Part shown: in pieces, positions 32,128 through 41,768 of the stretch
How positions within the stretch are numbered: the stretch's first letter is position 1
How the letters are laid out: each line of letters starts with the position of its first letter
Assembly: GCA_016712035.1 (NCBI GenBank)
Contig: JADJRT010000005.1
Span: 124,001-188,000 of the forward strand
Direction: 5' to 3'
From: Flammeovirgaceae bacterium
GTDB lineage: Bacteria > Bacteroidota > Bacteroidia > Cytophagales > Cyclobacteriaceae
DNA: 64,000 bases
Made by a program: the position numbers and the translations under genes
The notes under the pieces: generated by a model
Databases searched by the model: none
Seen by the model: only the letters and a program-made list of their open reading frames with translations
What the model was told of the DNA's origin: nothing

Positions 32128-32775
32128 TTAAATCTTCTCCCCATAACTCAAATCACCGGCATCGCCCAGGCCAGGTACTATATAAAAGTGATCATCCAAA
32201 TGTTCATCAATAGAGAATGTATAAAGGGTATAAGGAAGTTTTAGGTTTTTCTCAATGTACGCTATCCCTTCCGGGGATGCGATTAGTGCCGCGAGGTGTA
32301 AATGTTTAGGTGCACCCCTGCTGACTATTTCATTTACGGCTCTGATAAATGACTTACCTGTAGCCAGCATGGGATCTACCAAAATTACATCTCGGTTATC
32401 CAATCGGGGTGTGGCGAGATAATCCAGGTTAATCGTAATTTCTTCAGTACTTTCTTTCCGGTAAGCACCGATAAATCCAGCGTCCGCATCATCAAAATAA
32501 TTTAAGAAGCCCTGAAAATAAGAGAGTCCCGCCCTTAGCACTGTAATAAGTACGGGTTGATTTTGCAGTTGATTAATAGAGGTTCTTTTTAGAGGTGTTT
32601 CAATTGTTAGGGGATTGTATTTCAGGTTTTTAGAAACTTCATAAGCCATAATCTCGCCTAGTCGCTCTACGTTCTTTCGAAAACGCATTCGGTCCTGTTG
32701 AATTTCTTTATCGCGCACCTGCGCTAAAAATTGCTTAGCCAGTGAATCGGTGCCTCCAAGATTGATCAATTTCAT
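32128..32775 (-). CDS. upp: Uracil phosphoribosyltransferase
   Basis: Makes UMP from uracil and PRPP in pyrimidine salvage. The 215-residue protein has the PRPP-binding motif VILVDPMLATGKS (near residue 128), the upstream VLRAGLSYFQGF segment, and the uracil-binding C-terminus YIVPGLGDAGDLSYG. Length and motifs are complete. It is divergent from the M42-like peptidase gene. The gap to the next minus-strand gene holds AT-rich inverted repeats only. Confidence 0.93.
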   Translation of the reverse strand: MKLINLGGTDSLAKQFLAQVRDKEIQQDRMRFRKNVERLGEIMAYEVSKNLKYNPLTIETPLKRTSINQLQNQPVLITVLRAGLSYFQGFLNYFDDADAGFIGAYRKESTEEITINLDYLATPRLDNRDVILVDPMLATGKSFIRAVNEIVSRGAPKHLHLAALIASPEGIAYIEKNLKLPYTLYTFSIDEHLDDHFYIVPGLGDAGDLSYGEKI

Positions 32776-32868
32776 GAATTATTATTCAGGTTTACACAGT
32801 TCATATTCACATCATTCTATTACTTTGCACGTACAGTTCTCTCGAAAATTTACAATAAAGTTGTCAAT

Positions 32869-33834
32869 ATGACACGTGGAAAAAATAATAAAGTGACATC
32901 CGCTAAAGATACATTGCCGGATATCGAACTCCTTAAACAACTTTGTGAAATTCATGCCCCTTCGGGTGCCGAAACTCCACTAAAAAATTTTCTTCTTCAT
33001 TATTTCAAATCAAAAAAGACAAGCTGGAAGCATACATTCCAAATCATTGAGGGCGAAGAATTTCAGGATTGCCTGATTTTAAAATTTGGAAAACCTCGTA
33101 CAGCCATTTTTGCCCATATGGACTCTGTGGGTTTTACTGTGAGGTATTTTAATCAACTGGTTACCATTGGGAGCCCTGATGCTGAATCAGGAGCTCGCTT
33201 AGTAGGGCAGGATTCAAAAGGTCTTATTGATTGCGAATTAGAGTTCGATAAAGAAAATCACGCCTTCTATAAATTTGGCCGGGCCATTGACCGCGGAACG
33301 ACACTCACCTATAAAATAAATTTTCATGAAACTAAGGATTACATCCAATCAGCCTACCTCGACAATCGTTTAGGAATTTACAACGTGTTAAAAGTTGCGG
33401 AGGAATTGAAAGACGGCTTGATCATTTTTACTTGTTGGGAGGAACATGGTGGCGGCACCGTAGGGTATTTGGCTGATTACATTTATAAAAAGTGGAAAGT
33501 CAGACAGGCATTGATTTCGGATATTACCTGGGTATCAGATGGCGTGGAACATGGGAAAGGAGTAGCTATTTCGATGCGCGATCGATACCTGCCGCGCAAG
33601 AGTTTTGTTGATAAAATCAAGCACATTGCACAAAAGTTTGGAATCGATCATCAATTAGAAGTTGAAGGTGCAGGTTCGAGCGATGGTGGAGAATTACAAA
33701 GAAGTGCCAATCTTTTCGATTGGTGTTTTGTGGGGGCTCCCGAACAACACGCCCACACACCGCACGAAAAAGTGCATAAGCATGATATCAAAACAATGAT
33801 CGATCTTTATAATCGCTTAATGAAAGAACTCTAA
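32869..33834 (+). CDS. M42/M20-like zinc aminopeptidase
   Basis: A 321-residue cytosolic protein (no signal peptide) of the M20/M42 co-catalytic metallopeptidase clan. Likely metal ligands are H in FAHMDSVG (near residue 83), D in AYLDNRLG, E in TCWEEHGGG with the first glutamate as catalytic base, D in ISDITW and the late histidine in EQHAHTPHEK. The opening LKQLCEIHAPSGAETPL is typical of the clan. The M42 glutamyl-aminopeptidase group is the best fit; substrate is unknown. The Tat-exported GH109-like gene follows by 10 bases. Confidence 0.8.
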   Translation: MTRGKNNKVTSAKDTLPDIELLKQLCEIHAPSGAETPLKNFLLHYFKSKKTSWKHTFQIIEGEEFQDCLILKFGKPRTAIFAHMDSVGFTVRYFNQLVTIGSPDAESGARLVGQDSKGLIDCELEFDKENHAFYKFGRAIDRGTTLTYKINFHETKDYIQSAYLDNRLGIYNVLKVAEELKDGLIIFTCWEEHGGGTVGYLADYIYKKWKVRQALISDITWVSDGVEHGKGVAISMRDRYLPRKSFVDKIKHIAQKFGIDHQLEVEGAGSSDGGELQRSANLFDWCFVGAPEQHAHTPHEKVHKHDIKTMIDLYNRLMKEL

Positions 33835-33844
33835 ACCAAACTCT

Positions 33845-35209
33845 ATGACTACCACAACCAACCGCAGAAATTTTATTAAAGCCACTGCCATGGCTGGCCT
33901 GGGTTTTTCAATTCTTCCTTCTCATATCGCTTTTTCAAGAGACTCGGCTACCAAAGTGCGACTTGGATTTATTGGTGTCGGATTCCGCGGCCAAAGTCAT
34001 TTGGAACTTGCCCTCAAACGCAATGATGTTGAAGTGGTCGCGCTTTGTGATATTCAACAGTCCATGATGGAAATGAGTTTGCAGATGGTGAGCAAAGCTA
34101 ACAAGCCGAAGCCTACCGTAATTCTGGATGGACCTTGGGGATATAGAAAACTATTGGAGTCTAAAGATATTGATGCAGTCATTATATCTACTCCTTGGGA
34201 GTGGCATTCGGTTATGTGTTTAGATTCAATGAATGCTAAAAAATATGTGGGCTGCGAAGTAAATGTGGGAATGACCGTAGAGGAATGTTGGGAGTTAGTA
34301 CACACTTCTGAACGAACTGGTATGCCTTTAATGATGTTGGAAAATGTTTGCTACAGGCGCGATGTGATGGCTGTGCTAAATATGGTGCGACAAAACATCT
34401 TTGGAGAATTAGTTCACTTACAAGGTGGCTACCAGCATGATCTTCGTGGCGTTAAGTTCAACGATGGCAAAACAAATCCCGGGGTTGGGGCAGAATTTGG
34501 AGAGAAAGGATTTTCCGAGGCCCAGTGGCGCACCCATCATTCCATCAATCGCAATGGTGAACTCTATCCAACGCATGGCATTGGCCCGATTGCAACGATG
34601 ATTGATATCAACCGAGGCAACCGTTTTACTGAATTAGTTTCTTATTCATCTAAGTCGAGAGGCTTGCATGACTACATAGTGAAAACAGGTGGTGAAAATC
34701 ATCCGAATGCAAAAGTAAAATTCAAGCTGGGTGATGTAGTTACTACCATGATTCGCACGGCCAATGATGAAACCATTTTATTACAACATGATACGAATTT
34801 ACCAAGACCCTACTCGCTTGGATTTAGGGTACAGGGAACTAACGGCATTTGGATGGATGTAAACAAATCAATCTACATTGGAGGGCAAAGTAAAAAGCCA
34901 CATCAATGGGAGGATGCCAAAGAGTGGTTAGATAAATATGATCACCCGCTTTGGAAAAAATATGGCAACGATGCCAGTGGTGCTGGTCATGGCGGCATGG
35001 ATTGGTTTGTACTAAACGCATTTGTTGAAGCCGTGAAACGCAAAACCAATACCCCACAAGATGTGTATGATGCGGTCGCCTGGAGTGCTATCACCCCGCT
35101 ATCCGAAACCTCTATTCAAATGGGAGGTGAAAGTGTTGAGTTCCCGGACTTCACACAAGGTAAATGGATGTATCGTAAAAATGATTTTGTTTTGGGCGAT
35201 GATTATTAA
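33845..35209 (+). CDS. Tat-exported Gfo/Idh/MocA protein, GH109-like
   Basis: The N-terminus is a twin-arginine signal (NRRNFIKATAMAGLGF), so the protein is exported folded, with cofactor. A Rossmann domain follows (VRLGFIGVGFRGQSHLEL, then VVALCDI). The C-terminal domain shows LYPTHGIGPIATMIDINRG, HDTNLPRPYSLGFRVQG and a final HGGMDW segment, which match glycoside hydrolase family 109 (NAD-dependent alpha-N-acetylgalactosaminidase) as I know it. Length 454 is right. The specificity could differ, since GH109 members vary. It directly follows the M42-like peptidase gene. Confidence 0.8.
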   Translation: MTTTTNRRNFIKATAMAGLGFSILPSHIAFSRDSATKVRLGFIGVGFRGQSHLELALKRNDVEVVALCDIQQSMMEMSLQMVSKANKPKPTVILDGPWGYRKLLESKDIDAVIISTPWEWHSVMCLDSMNAKKYVGCEVNVGMTVEECWELVHTSERTGMPLMMLENVCYRRDVMAVLNMVRQNIFGELVHLQGGYQHDLRGVKFNDGKTNPGVGAEFGEKGFSEAQWRTHHSINRNGELYPTHGIGPIATMIDINRGNRFTELVSYSSKSRGLHDYIVKTGGENHPNAKVKFKLGDVVTTMIRTANDETILLQHDTNLPRPYSLGFRVQGTNGIWMDVNKSIYIGGQSKKPHQWEDAKEWLDKYDHPLWKKYGNDASGAGHGGMDWFVLNAFVEAVKRKTNTPQDVYDAVAWSAITPLSETSIQMGGESVEFPDFTQGKWMYRKNDFVLGDDY

Positions 35210-35266
35210 GTGCTACAAATAGTAGTGTTACTACATTTCCTTTGTGAACCTTAGTGGGCTTCGGGT

Positions 35267-35296
35267 CTTTGTGGTTAAAGAATTTAAACCACAAAG
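35267..35296. repeat. Inverted repeat in the gap before the SemiSWEET gene
   Basis: CTTTGTGGTT (35267-35276) and AACCACAAAG (35287-35296) form 10-bp arms around a 10-base AT-rich spacer. Related fragments (AACCACAAA, CACAAAGT) recur in the next 80 bases. The 229-base gap contains no gene. It may terminate the upstream gene or be a degenerate intergenic repeat. Confidence 0.5.
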
Positions 35297-35412
35297 GCAC
35301 AAAAACACCAAGTGTCACAAAGTTCGCTCAGTAAAAATTTTCCGCAAACGATTTAGATCATTCAAACCACAAATATTCTTACACTCCTCAATCTTTTCGA
35401 TTGGTGCTACGT

Positions 35413-35420
35413 TATCTTTG
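35413..35420 (+). promoter_or_regulatory. -7 box for the SemiSWEET gene
   Basis: TATCTTTG matches TAnnTTTG and lies 18 bases before the ATG at 35439. A weak -33-like TTTTC is present 17-18 bases upstream, within a short CAATC/GATTG hairpin. Confidence 0.4.
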
Positions 35421-35438
35421 CAGCATCATTTTTAATTT

Positions 35439-35696
35439 ATGAACGAAATACAAATTTTAGGTCTGGCTGCGGGTTCTTGCACGACCATCGCTTTTTTGCC
35501 ACAGGTTATTAAAACCTGGAAGAGTGGCTCTGCCAAGGACTTGTCGTTAGGCATGTTCTCATTTTTTTGCTTTGGTGTTTTACTTTGGCTGGTATACGGA
35601 ATTGTTATTAAAGATATTCCTGTTATTGTTGCCAACCTGCTTACTCTTGTGTTAGCATCTTCCTTGTTGTTCTTTAAACTCCGCTTCAAAGAATAA
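35439..35696 (+). CDS. SemiSWEET family sugar transporter
   Basis: An 85-residue protein with three membrane helices (about 5-25, 37-58, 62-80), the SemiSWEET arrangement that works as a dimer. The first helix contains the PQ-loop signature FLPQVIKTWKS, and the second has SFFCFGVLLWLVYG. These transporters move sugars down a gradient. Intact and of normal length. It stands alone between the GH109-like gene and the TPR-kinase gene, so a role in sugar uptake from the former is possible but unproven. Confidence 0.88.
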   Translation: MNEIQILGLAAGSCTTIAFLPQVIKTWKSGSAKDLSLGMFSFFCFGVLLWLVYGIVIKDIPVIVANLLTLVLASSLLFFKLRFKE

Positions 35697-35816
35697 AAGG
35701 TTCAGGTTACACCACACGTAGTGGTAATTTTCAAGCAACCAAATCAATCCTAGACCTAATGTTTTGAACCCCTTTCACCAAGTTGGTTTCATGGCTTTTC
35801 TTTGTATTTTTCATGA

Positions 35817-37716
35817 ATGAAAAATACAGTTTTAGGTATCTTAATTTTTTTCATACACTCGTTTTCTTTTGCTCAAACTTATATTGATAGTCTGGAACTT
35901 CGTTTGCAGGCGAGCGGTTCAGATTCCAGCCGGATTTATCTTTTAACCGAATTATCAAATAAATATTTAGCTAACCAACCGCCAAAGGCGAAACAGTATG
36001 CTCAAGAAGCCTTGGTACTCTCTAAGTCATTAGGAAGTATTTCAGGTGAAATAGAAGCCCTTAATAGATTGGGTGAATATGAGTTTAGGCAGAGCAATTA
36101 TGCAATGGCTGTTGATTATTCAACGCAATCCCTCGCTTTGGCTGAAAAACGAGGCGATGCCGCAGCTATGGCCCGGGCCTATCGGGTACTTGGCAATATA
36201 AATACCTTTGGTTTTAAGCAATATGATTTAGCTCTCGAGTACCAACTCAAAGCGTTTTCAATTTATGAAGCGCAACACGATATGAGAAACATTGCTTCGT
36301 TTTGCGGGAATATTACCTGGCTATATGCCATTACCAATCGTAATCTTAAAGAAGCTCATAAGCTAGCCGATCGAGGTATACAATTATCTGATTCATTGGG
36401 CGACAATCAATTCTTGAGCTATAACTACAACTCGAAAGGTTTGATCTACATGCAGGAGGGCAAACTAGACTCCGCGATAGGGTATCTTAATCAATCTATC
36501 AAATGGGGTACGCTTGCTAATGATGCAGCCGTAATAGCATATGATAAAAGTATTCTGGGCAACCTGTATTTAAAAAACGAAACTATACCATGGCCATTCA
36601 GTTTTTACAAGAAGCTCTGGTTGAAAGCCGGGAATTAAATGTGCGGGAAGTATTGAAAGAATCTTACCTGGGATTAGCAAAGAGTTACGAGGCTCTTTCC
36701 AATTACGACTTAGCCTATAAGTATAACTTGCTATTTAACGGGCTAAAAGACTCGTTGGTAAATTGGGAAACTACCCAGAAAGCGCTGTCTGTGCGGTTAT
36801 CATATGATGCCGAAAAAGAGAAGCTAAGATCTCTGAGTTGGAACTCGCCAATCAGCTGGCCCGAAAAGAAAAATTTACTTCTAATTTACTCTATGCTGTG
36901 GCTCTACTTTTCATGAGTATGATTATTGGATTGGTGATACGAAACAACAAACAGCGAAGTCGTACCAATCAACTTTTACAAAAAATGAATACTGAAATTG
37001 CTGAGCAAAACGCAAAACTCATCCAGGCAAATGAAATTAAGGATAAATTATTCTCAATCCTTGGTCATGATCTTCGTAGCCCTTTGGTAAGTCTAAAGGG
37101 ATTAATGGAGCTAGTTCTCAGGAATGAAGTGTCTGAGCAGGAATTCAAAGCATTTAGTAGTAAGCTAAATCAACAAGTATCGGGCACGCATGAAACGCTT
37201 GAAAATATATTGCAATGGTCGCATGCTCAAATGAATGGATGGCAACATTCACCCGTTAGTATTAACCTTCACTCCCTGGTAAATAGATGTACAAATCTAT
37301 TTGAGGAGCCCGCTCGAGCTAAAAATATAACCTTATTAAATCAACTTACCCTTAATACTACTATCCATGCTGATGAAGCACAACTTGAACTTATTGTACG
37401 CAACCTGATTCATAATGCTATCAAATTCACAGGATCGGGCGGCCAGGTAAGGGTGCAAGGGTATGAATCCAAAACCCATTTTGAAATTCAGGTGATTGAT
37501 ACGGGAGTTGGACTTACAATAGATGAAATTAATGAGTTGTTTAAGGCTAAACCATCAAATTCTTCGCGGGGTACACAAGGCGAGCGCGGTACCGGTTTGG
37601 GATTAATGCTTTGCAAAGAAATGATCGAAAACAATGGAGGCTATCTTAAAGTAACAAGTCAACCTGGTAAGGGAAGTACGTTTCACGTTTTCATTAAGAA
37701 CACCGTGGGGGCTTAA
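35817..37716 (+). CDS. TPR-containing sensor histidine kinase, two frameshifts
   Basis: About 633 residues after correction. A signal peptide (residues 1-20) is followed by several TPR pairs (about 30-300), for example YSTQSLALAEKRGDAAAMAR. After a coiled segment comes one membrane helix (LLYAVALLFMSMIIGLVI), a second coiled coil, a HisKA domain with SILGHDLRSPLVSL and a HATPase domain with NLIHNAIKFTG, DTGVGL and GTGLGLMLC. One A is missing at 36580-36582 and another at 36826-36827; restoring them gives ENYTMAIQFLQ and LKISELELANQL. The sensor TPRs face the periplasm. No regulator lies beside it. Confidence 0.88.
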
Positions 37717-37743
37717 TCTTCCATCAAGGCTTATTCTGCAACC

Positions 37744-39014
37744 CTATTTTGACAAATCCTTAACGATTTCAAGCGCCCGATCAATCTCTATGTCACTATT
37801 GAAAATATGCGTACAGTGCCTAACGCCATATTCTGCGCCTGAAGCCCGAGGCCGCATGCGTCCTCTTTTCCAAAACTCTTCTTGTAATTGTGCGCCTGTC
37901 ATTCCTTGTATATTATAAACGGTAATCCCCGCACACATGGCTTCTTCTTCAGGCGAGTAAATTTTACTTTACTAATCCTCCGCAACCCATCGCGCAATCT
38001 CAATCCTAAAAACTTAATCCGCGCATACACTTTATCAGGCCCAATTTCTTTATGAAAATCCAGTGATGCATCTAAGCCCTTCAACACGGGAAAATTTCCA
38101 GTGCCGCGTTGTGTAAAGCGATAGCCTTCATCATCATGATTGTCCCAGCGTCCACTGGCAATAGTTGTCCAAATGTCTTTCATGCGATCTTGCTTCACAT
38201 AAAGAAATCCGGTGCCGGCAGGTGCCCCCATCCATTTATGAAAACAACCGGCATACGCATCGCAATCCAGATCACGCACATCAATGGCTATGTGTCCTAT
38301 GGTTTGTGCGCCATCAAGTAATGTAAAAATACCGCGCTTCTTTGCCTCGGCACATAATTCTTTTACTGGAAGAATCGCTCCACTCCCAGAAATCATGTGC
38401 GATAACATTAACACTTTTGTTTTCGGTGTAAATGATTTTACAATAATATCGTACGCTTCTTGAGAGGTTTTAATAGGCTTGGGAACAACAACTGTTTTAA
38501 ATACGGCTCCGTAACGTTTTGCTTTTAATAAGAAGCCACTTTGCCCTCCCGAATGTTCCTGATTGGTTGTAAGCATTTCATCTCCTGACTGCAGAGTTAA
38601 TCCATTAGCAATGTAACTCATCCCATTGGTAACGTTATCCGTCATGGCAATTTCTGGTGCACTGGCGTGTATCAGGTTGGCAACTTTCGTTCTGATACTC
38701 ATCAGGTTATTATAACCACTAATAAATTCTTCCTTGTTATCATCTACATAAGCCCAGTCGGCTACATGTTCGCCAATGTAATTAAGATGCTGTGTCATTC
38801 GCTCAACCACCATGCGTGGCATAGCCCCTACGGTACCCGGATTAAAAAACACACTATCGCGAGATAGCATGAACTGATCGCGAATCTTATTCCAATAAGC
38901 AGGATCATTGGAAGCCGGCATTGCATTGGTCTGCGATTTTGCATCGAATCCAAATGTTGGTAAAGCCAGGGCAGTTAGTCCCATGGATTTAATTGCGGCT
39001 CTGCGGGTAGTCAT
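37744..39014 (-). CDS. Tat-exported class V aminotransferase, one frameshift
   Basis: A pyridoxal-phosphate enzyme of about 423 residues, related to isopenicillin-N epimerase and cysteine desulphurase-like proteins. The N-terminus at 39014 is a twin-arginine signal (TTRRAAIKSMG). The fold-type I motifs are DNVTNGMSYIANGL, LSHMISGSGAILP, LDGAQTIGH and the PLP lysine in CFHKWMGAPAG. One base is missing at the T run 37962-37965, after which the C-terminal 75 residues (IYSPEEEAMCAG, GAEYGVRHCTHIFN) are in the other frame. I prefer the start at 39014 over 39044 because the Tat motif begins there. The substrate is unknown. Confidence 0.85.
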
Positions 39015-39122
39015 AATAGATAGGGTTAGTGCACTACGAATCAAAGGAAAAAATTCAAGGAATAGAAATTATTTTGAGATCCCTGCAGGTAGTAATATTT
39101 CAATTCTGTATATTAGATAAAA

Positions 39123-39578
39123 ATGAAACTATTCGGTATCATCTTTTTATCCATCGGCCTGCTGTTCGCGTTTATTGGATTGGGTTGGATTTATGTGTTT
39201 ATCAGCAGTCAAACGGGCACAACTCTTTCTGAAGAGTGGATTGGTCCCGGGATCTTCACTTTTATTGGCCTCCTGTTTGCCAGCATCGGTGGGGGCGTCC
39301 TCTATTTCATTGCAAAGCAAAAAGCGAAGCGGGAATTACTCATTCGAACCGGTAAAAAACTACGCGCTGCTATCTCGAACGTCTATTACAATACTTCTAT
39401 CACTGTGAATAATCGTCACCCGCTCATAATCGAATGTGTAGCTGAAGTTTCTGGTAAAAAGAAGACCTTTAAAAGCCATAACATCTGGAATCAAAATCAA
39501 TTTTCACCTGGTCAGGAAATTGCAGTTTATCTTGACACGCGCGATTCTACCAACTTTTGGGTAGAGGTTGGGAACTAA
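39123..39578 (+). CDS. DUF3592-like membrane protein
   Basis: A 151-residue protein with two membrane helices (about 3-25 and 42-66), a short basic linker and a C-terminal beta domain of about 80 residues ending in EIAVYLDTRDSTNFWVE. This arrangement and the closing motif resemble DUF3592 proteins, whose function is unknown. It is divergent from the aminotransferase gene and convergent with the pirin gene. Intact. Confidence 0.6.
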   Translation: MKLFGIIFLSIGLLFAFIGLGWIYVFISSQTGTTLSEEWIGPGIFTFIGLLFASIGGGVLYFIAKQKAKRELLIRTGKKLRAAISNVYYNTSITVNNRHPLIIECVAEVSGKKKTFKSHNIWNQNQFSPGQEIAVYLDTRDSTNFWVEVGN

Positions 39579-39599
39579 ATGAATCAGCAACAATAAGAC

Positions 39600-40624
39600 T
39601 CAAAGATTTTTTACTTCTTCTCTCCCATCCGGGTAAAGCGCAAAGCGACTTTTCTCTCTGGGGTGTACATGTTCGTAACTTGACCAAGGCCAACCACCAA
39701 ATTCTGTTTTGCGATATTCATTCATGGCTTGTTGAATTTCCGCTTGTGAATTCATAACAAACGGACCGTGTTGCACAACGGGTTCGCCAATCGGCTTGCC
39801 TTGAAGTAAAAGAAAAGAACTTTCAGAATCACCATTAACCAATGTTACAAGTTGATTTGCATAAAGCTCTACTGCCTGATGAGTTGAGAATTTTTTATCA
39901 GCAATTTGTACAGAGTCGCCATCATAAAAATAAAGTGAACGATTAACAGAAGCCGAAGCCACAGGTAAATCCCATTGCGCACCAGGTTCCATTTTAATTG
40001 TCCAGATGGCTACTTCATTATTTTTATCAGCCGCCCATGATTCAGGGGCTGGGGCCGGAGCAACAATGTTTTCAATGCTTCCGGCAATCACTTTCGTTCG
40101 AGTCGTTTTTTGATTAGAGTCTTGATGTATCAACGTGGGAATTGAATCGGCCCAAAGCATAGCAAAATGGGGCTGTGCAAATTTCTTTGCCTTTGGCAGA
40201 TTAAGCCAAATCTGAAATAGCTCCAGGGGATTTTCTTCATCCCTATTTAACAAAGGAAACATTTCACAATGCTGTACGCCTTTGCCGGCTGTCATCCATT
40301 GCACATCGCCAAAGCCAAAACGGCCCGCAGCGCCTAATGAATCGGAATGATCAACAAGCCCTTTAGTAACAACTGTAACCGTTTCAAATCCCCGATGCGG
40401 ATGTGCTGGAAATCCAGGACCTGTTCACCATGATACATTCGCCAATTCTCATTATTGGGCGCAAAGTCCTGCCCTATTTGCCGACCTGCTAATGAAGCAG
40501 CAGGCCCCATTACATCATTACCTTTTGGATAATGATCTTCATGATAAACACAAAAGAGAAATGGATCTTGTGTTTGCCAGGGAAAGCCCAAAGGCTTGAT
40601 TGCTTTTATAGCAGGTGTACTCAT
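39600..40624 (-). CDS. Pirin family protein, one frameshift
   Basis: A bicupin of about 341 residues. The N-terminal cupin has HPHRGFETVTVV, restored by one added base near 40417-40420, then GDVQWMTAGKGVQHCE with the metal-binding histidine and glutamate. The second cupin (about residues 200-290) has SLYFYDGD and a C-terminal extension ending in SRFALYPDGREE. Pirins bind iron or nickel; some have quercetin dioxygenase activity and others act in stress response, so the exact role is open. It is upstream of trhA with about 100 bases between them. Confidence 0.85.
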
Positions 40625-40724
40625 TCTACCTCAAAATTTTATACTGTTAACTTATCGTATACACGTTTAAAAAGTCGAATTCAAAACTTTCTATTATACA
40701 AGAGAACTAAAAGGCTTTAGGGAA

Positions 40725-41374
40725 TTACAGGGCATACCCTAAAACAGCCACCACATGGCAGGCGGTTCCGGCAAGTACAAATAAGTGCCAGATGAAATGA
40801 CTATACCGGATTCTATGATCGTATGCAAAAAGAAAACTCCCATTGAGTACATCAACCCGCCCGTCAATAACCAAAATAAACCCCAGGCAGGCATGGCATC
40901 ATACAAAGGTTTAATGGCAAGTATAGCCAACCAGCCCATGCCTAAATAGAGCACCATAGAAAGTTTACTGGTGCCAATATTCTGAATAGATTTTATCACC
41001 ACCCCAACAATTGCCAGACTCCACACAATCCCAAACAAAGTCCAGCCCCAAACCCCTGGCAATACACTTAATGTAAAAGGCGTGTACGTACCGGCTATCA
41101 ATAAAAAAATAGCACTATGATCAAAAATTCTGAAAATACGTTTGGCCCGGCTATTTGGAAATGCATGATAAAGCGTAGATGCCAGGTAGAGCACAATCAT
41201 TGTAGCTCCAAAAATTGCTGCCCCTGTTACAGCCAATGCGCCTACCGGGATAGCCTTTAAAACGAGGAAAGGAGTAATGGCGGCCGCGGCCAGAAATCCT
41301 ACGCCATGACTGATACTATTCGCAATTTCTTCACCTAACGTTTGTTGTCTGTTTAAATTCAGGGTTTCACTCAT
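40725..41374 (-). CDS. trhA: TrhA/hemolysin III family membrane protein, one frameshift
   Basis: A seven-helix PAQR-like membrane protein of about 216 residues. The N-terminal EEIANSISHGVGF segment and the LYHAFPNSRAKRIFRIFDHSAIFLLIAGTYTPF region carry the conserved metal-site residues (S, H, D, H). A missing base in the run 40827-40831 breaks the last helix; corrected, it reads FFAYDHRIRYSHFIWH and ends at 40725, supplying the final conserved histidines. TrhA-like proteins affect membrane energetics; members were originally named hemolysins. It is followed by the pirin gene on the same strand. Confidence 0.88.
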
Positions 41375-41416
41375 ATCGGGAGTAACTTATACTATCTGAC
41401 AATAGTTCCCAAAAAA

Positions 41417-41602
41417 TTAAGAGCGTTGTATCTCTTCAAAAATCAATGTTAACTCTGGCTTACTGATCCCAAGCTTCTCTCCAAGCTTTTGCAGCATTGT
41501 TTCCTCTTTACCCACCTCAAATAGAAAATCATCATCCGAAAGAATGGGAAATCTACGCTTAAGTAAAATCTTTTGTTCGCGCCAACTTCTGATAATATCC
41601 AT
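41417..41602 (-). CDS. Small conserved protein, possibly CsbD-like
   Basis: A 61-residue charged, helical protein. The pattern WREQKILLKRRFPILSDDDF and the following EVGKEETMLQKLGEKLG resemble the short CsbD-like stress proteins common in Bacteroidota, but the match is by eye and weak. It lies 42 bases upstream of trhA on the same strand and may be co-transcribed with it. Intact; no signal peptide. Confidence 0.5.
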   Translation of the reverse strand: MDIIRSWREQKILLKRRFPILSDDDFLFEVGKEETMLQKLGEKLGISKPELTLIFEEIQRS

Positions 41603-41741
41603 GCTGCTACAAATGTAAGAATAAAGAATTGGGATTGTGAGGGGCCGTACTTTTAAAATTCCTTGTTTTTTAATGCGAAATCAAGAAATAGCAAGTGATC
41701 GTTTGGCTATTTTAGCCTCGTAAGTCATCGGCAACTTTTCC

Positions 41742-41749
41742 TATCTTTA
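41742..41749 (+). promoter_or_regulatory. Possible -7 box for the CxxCH lipoprotein gene
   Basis: TATCTTTA differs from TAnnTTTG by one base and lies 19 bases before the ATG at 41769. The surrounding CTTTTCCTATCTTT is identical to the sequence at the rlmB -7 box (6317-6330). Confidence 0.3.
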
Positions 41750-41768
41750 AAATCAAAAATCCCGCATC

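Noticed and set aside
32097..32133. AT-rich inverted repeat ATTTAAAATT/AATTTTAAAT between upp and the small membrane protein gene
   Set aside because: The arms are entirely A/T and overlap the upp stop codon; such pairs are expected in AT-rich gaps and give no stable hairpin.
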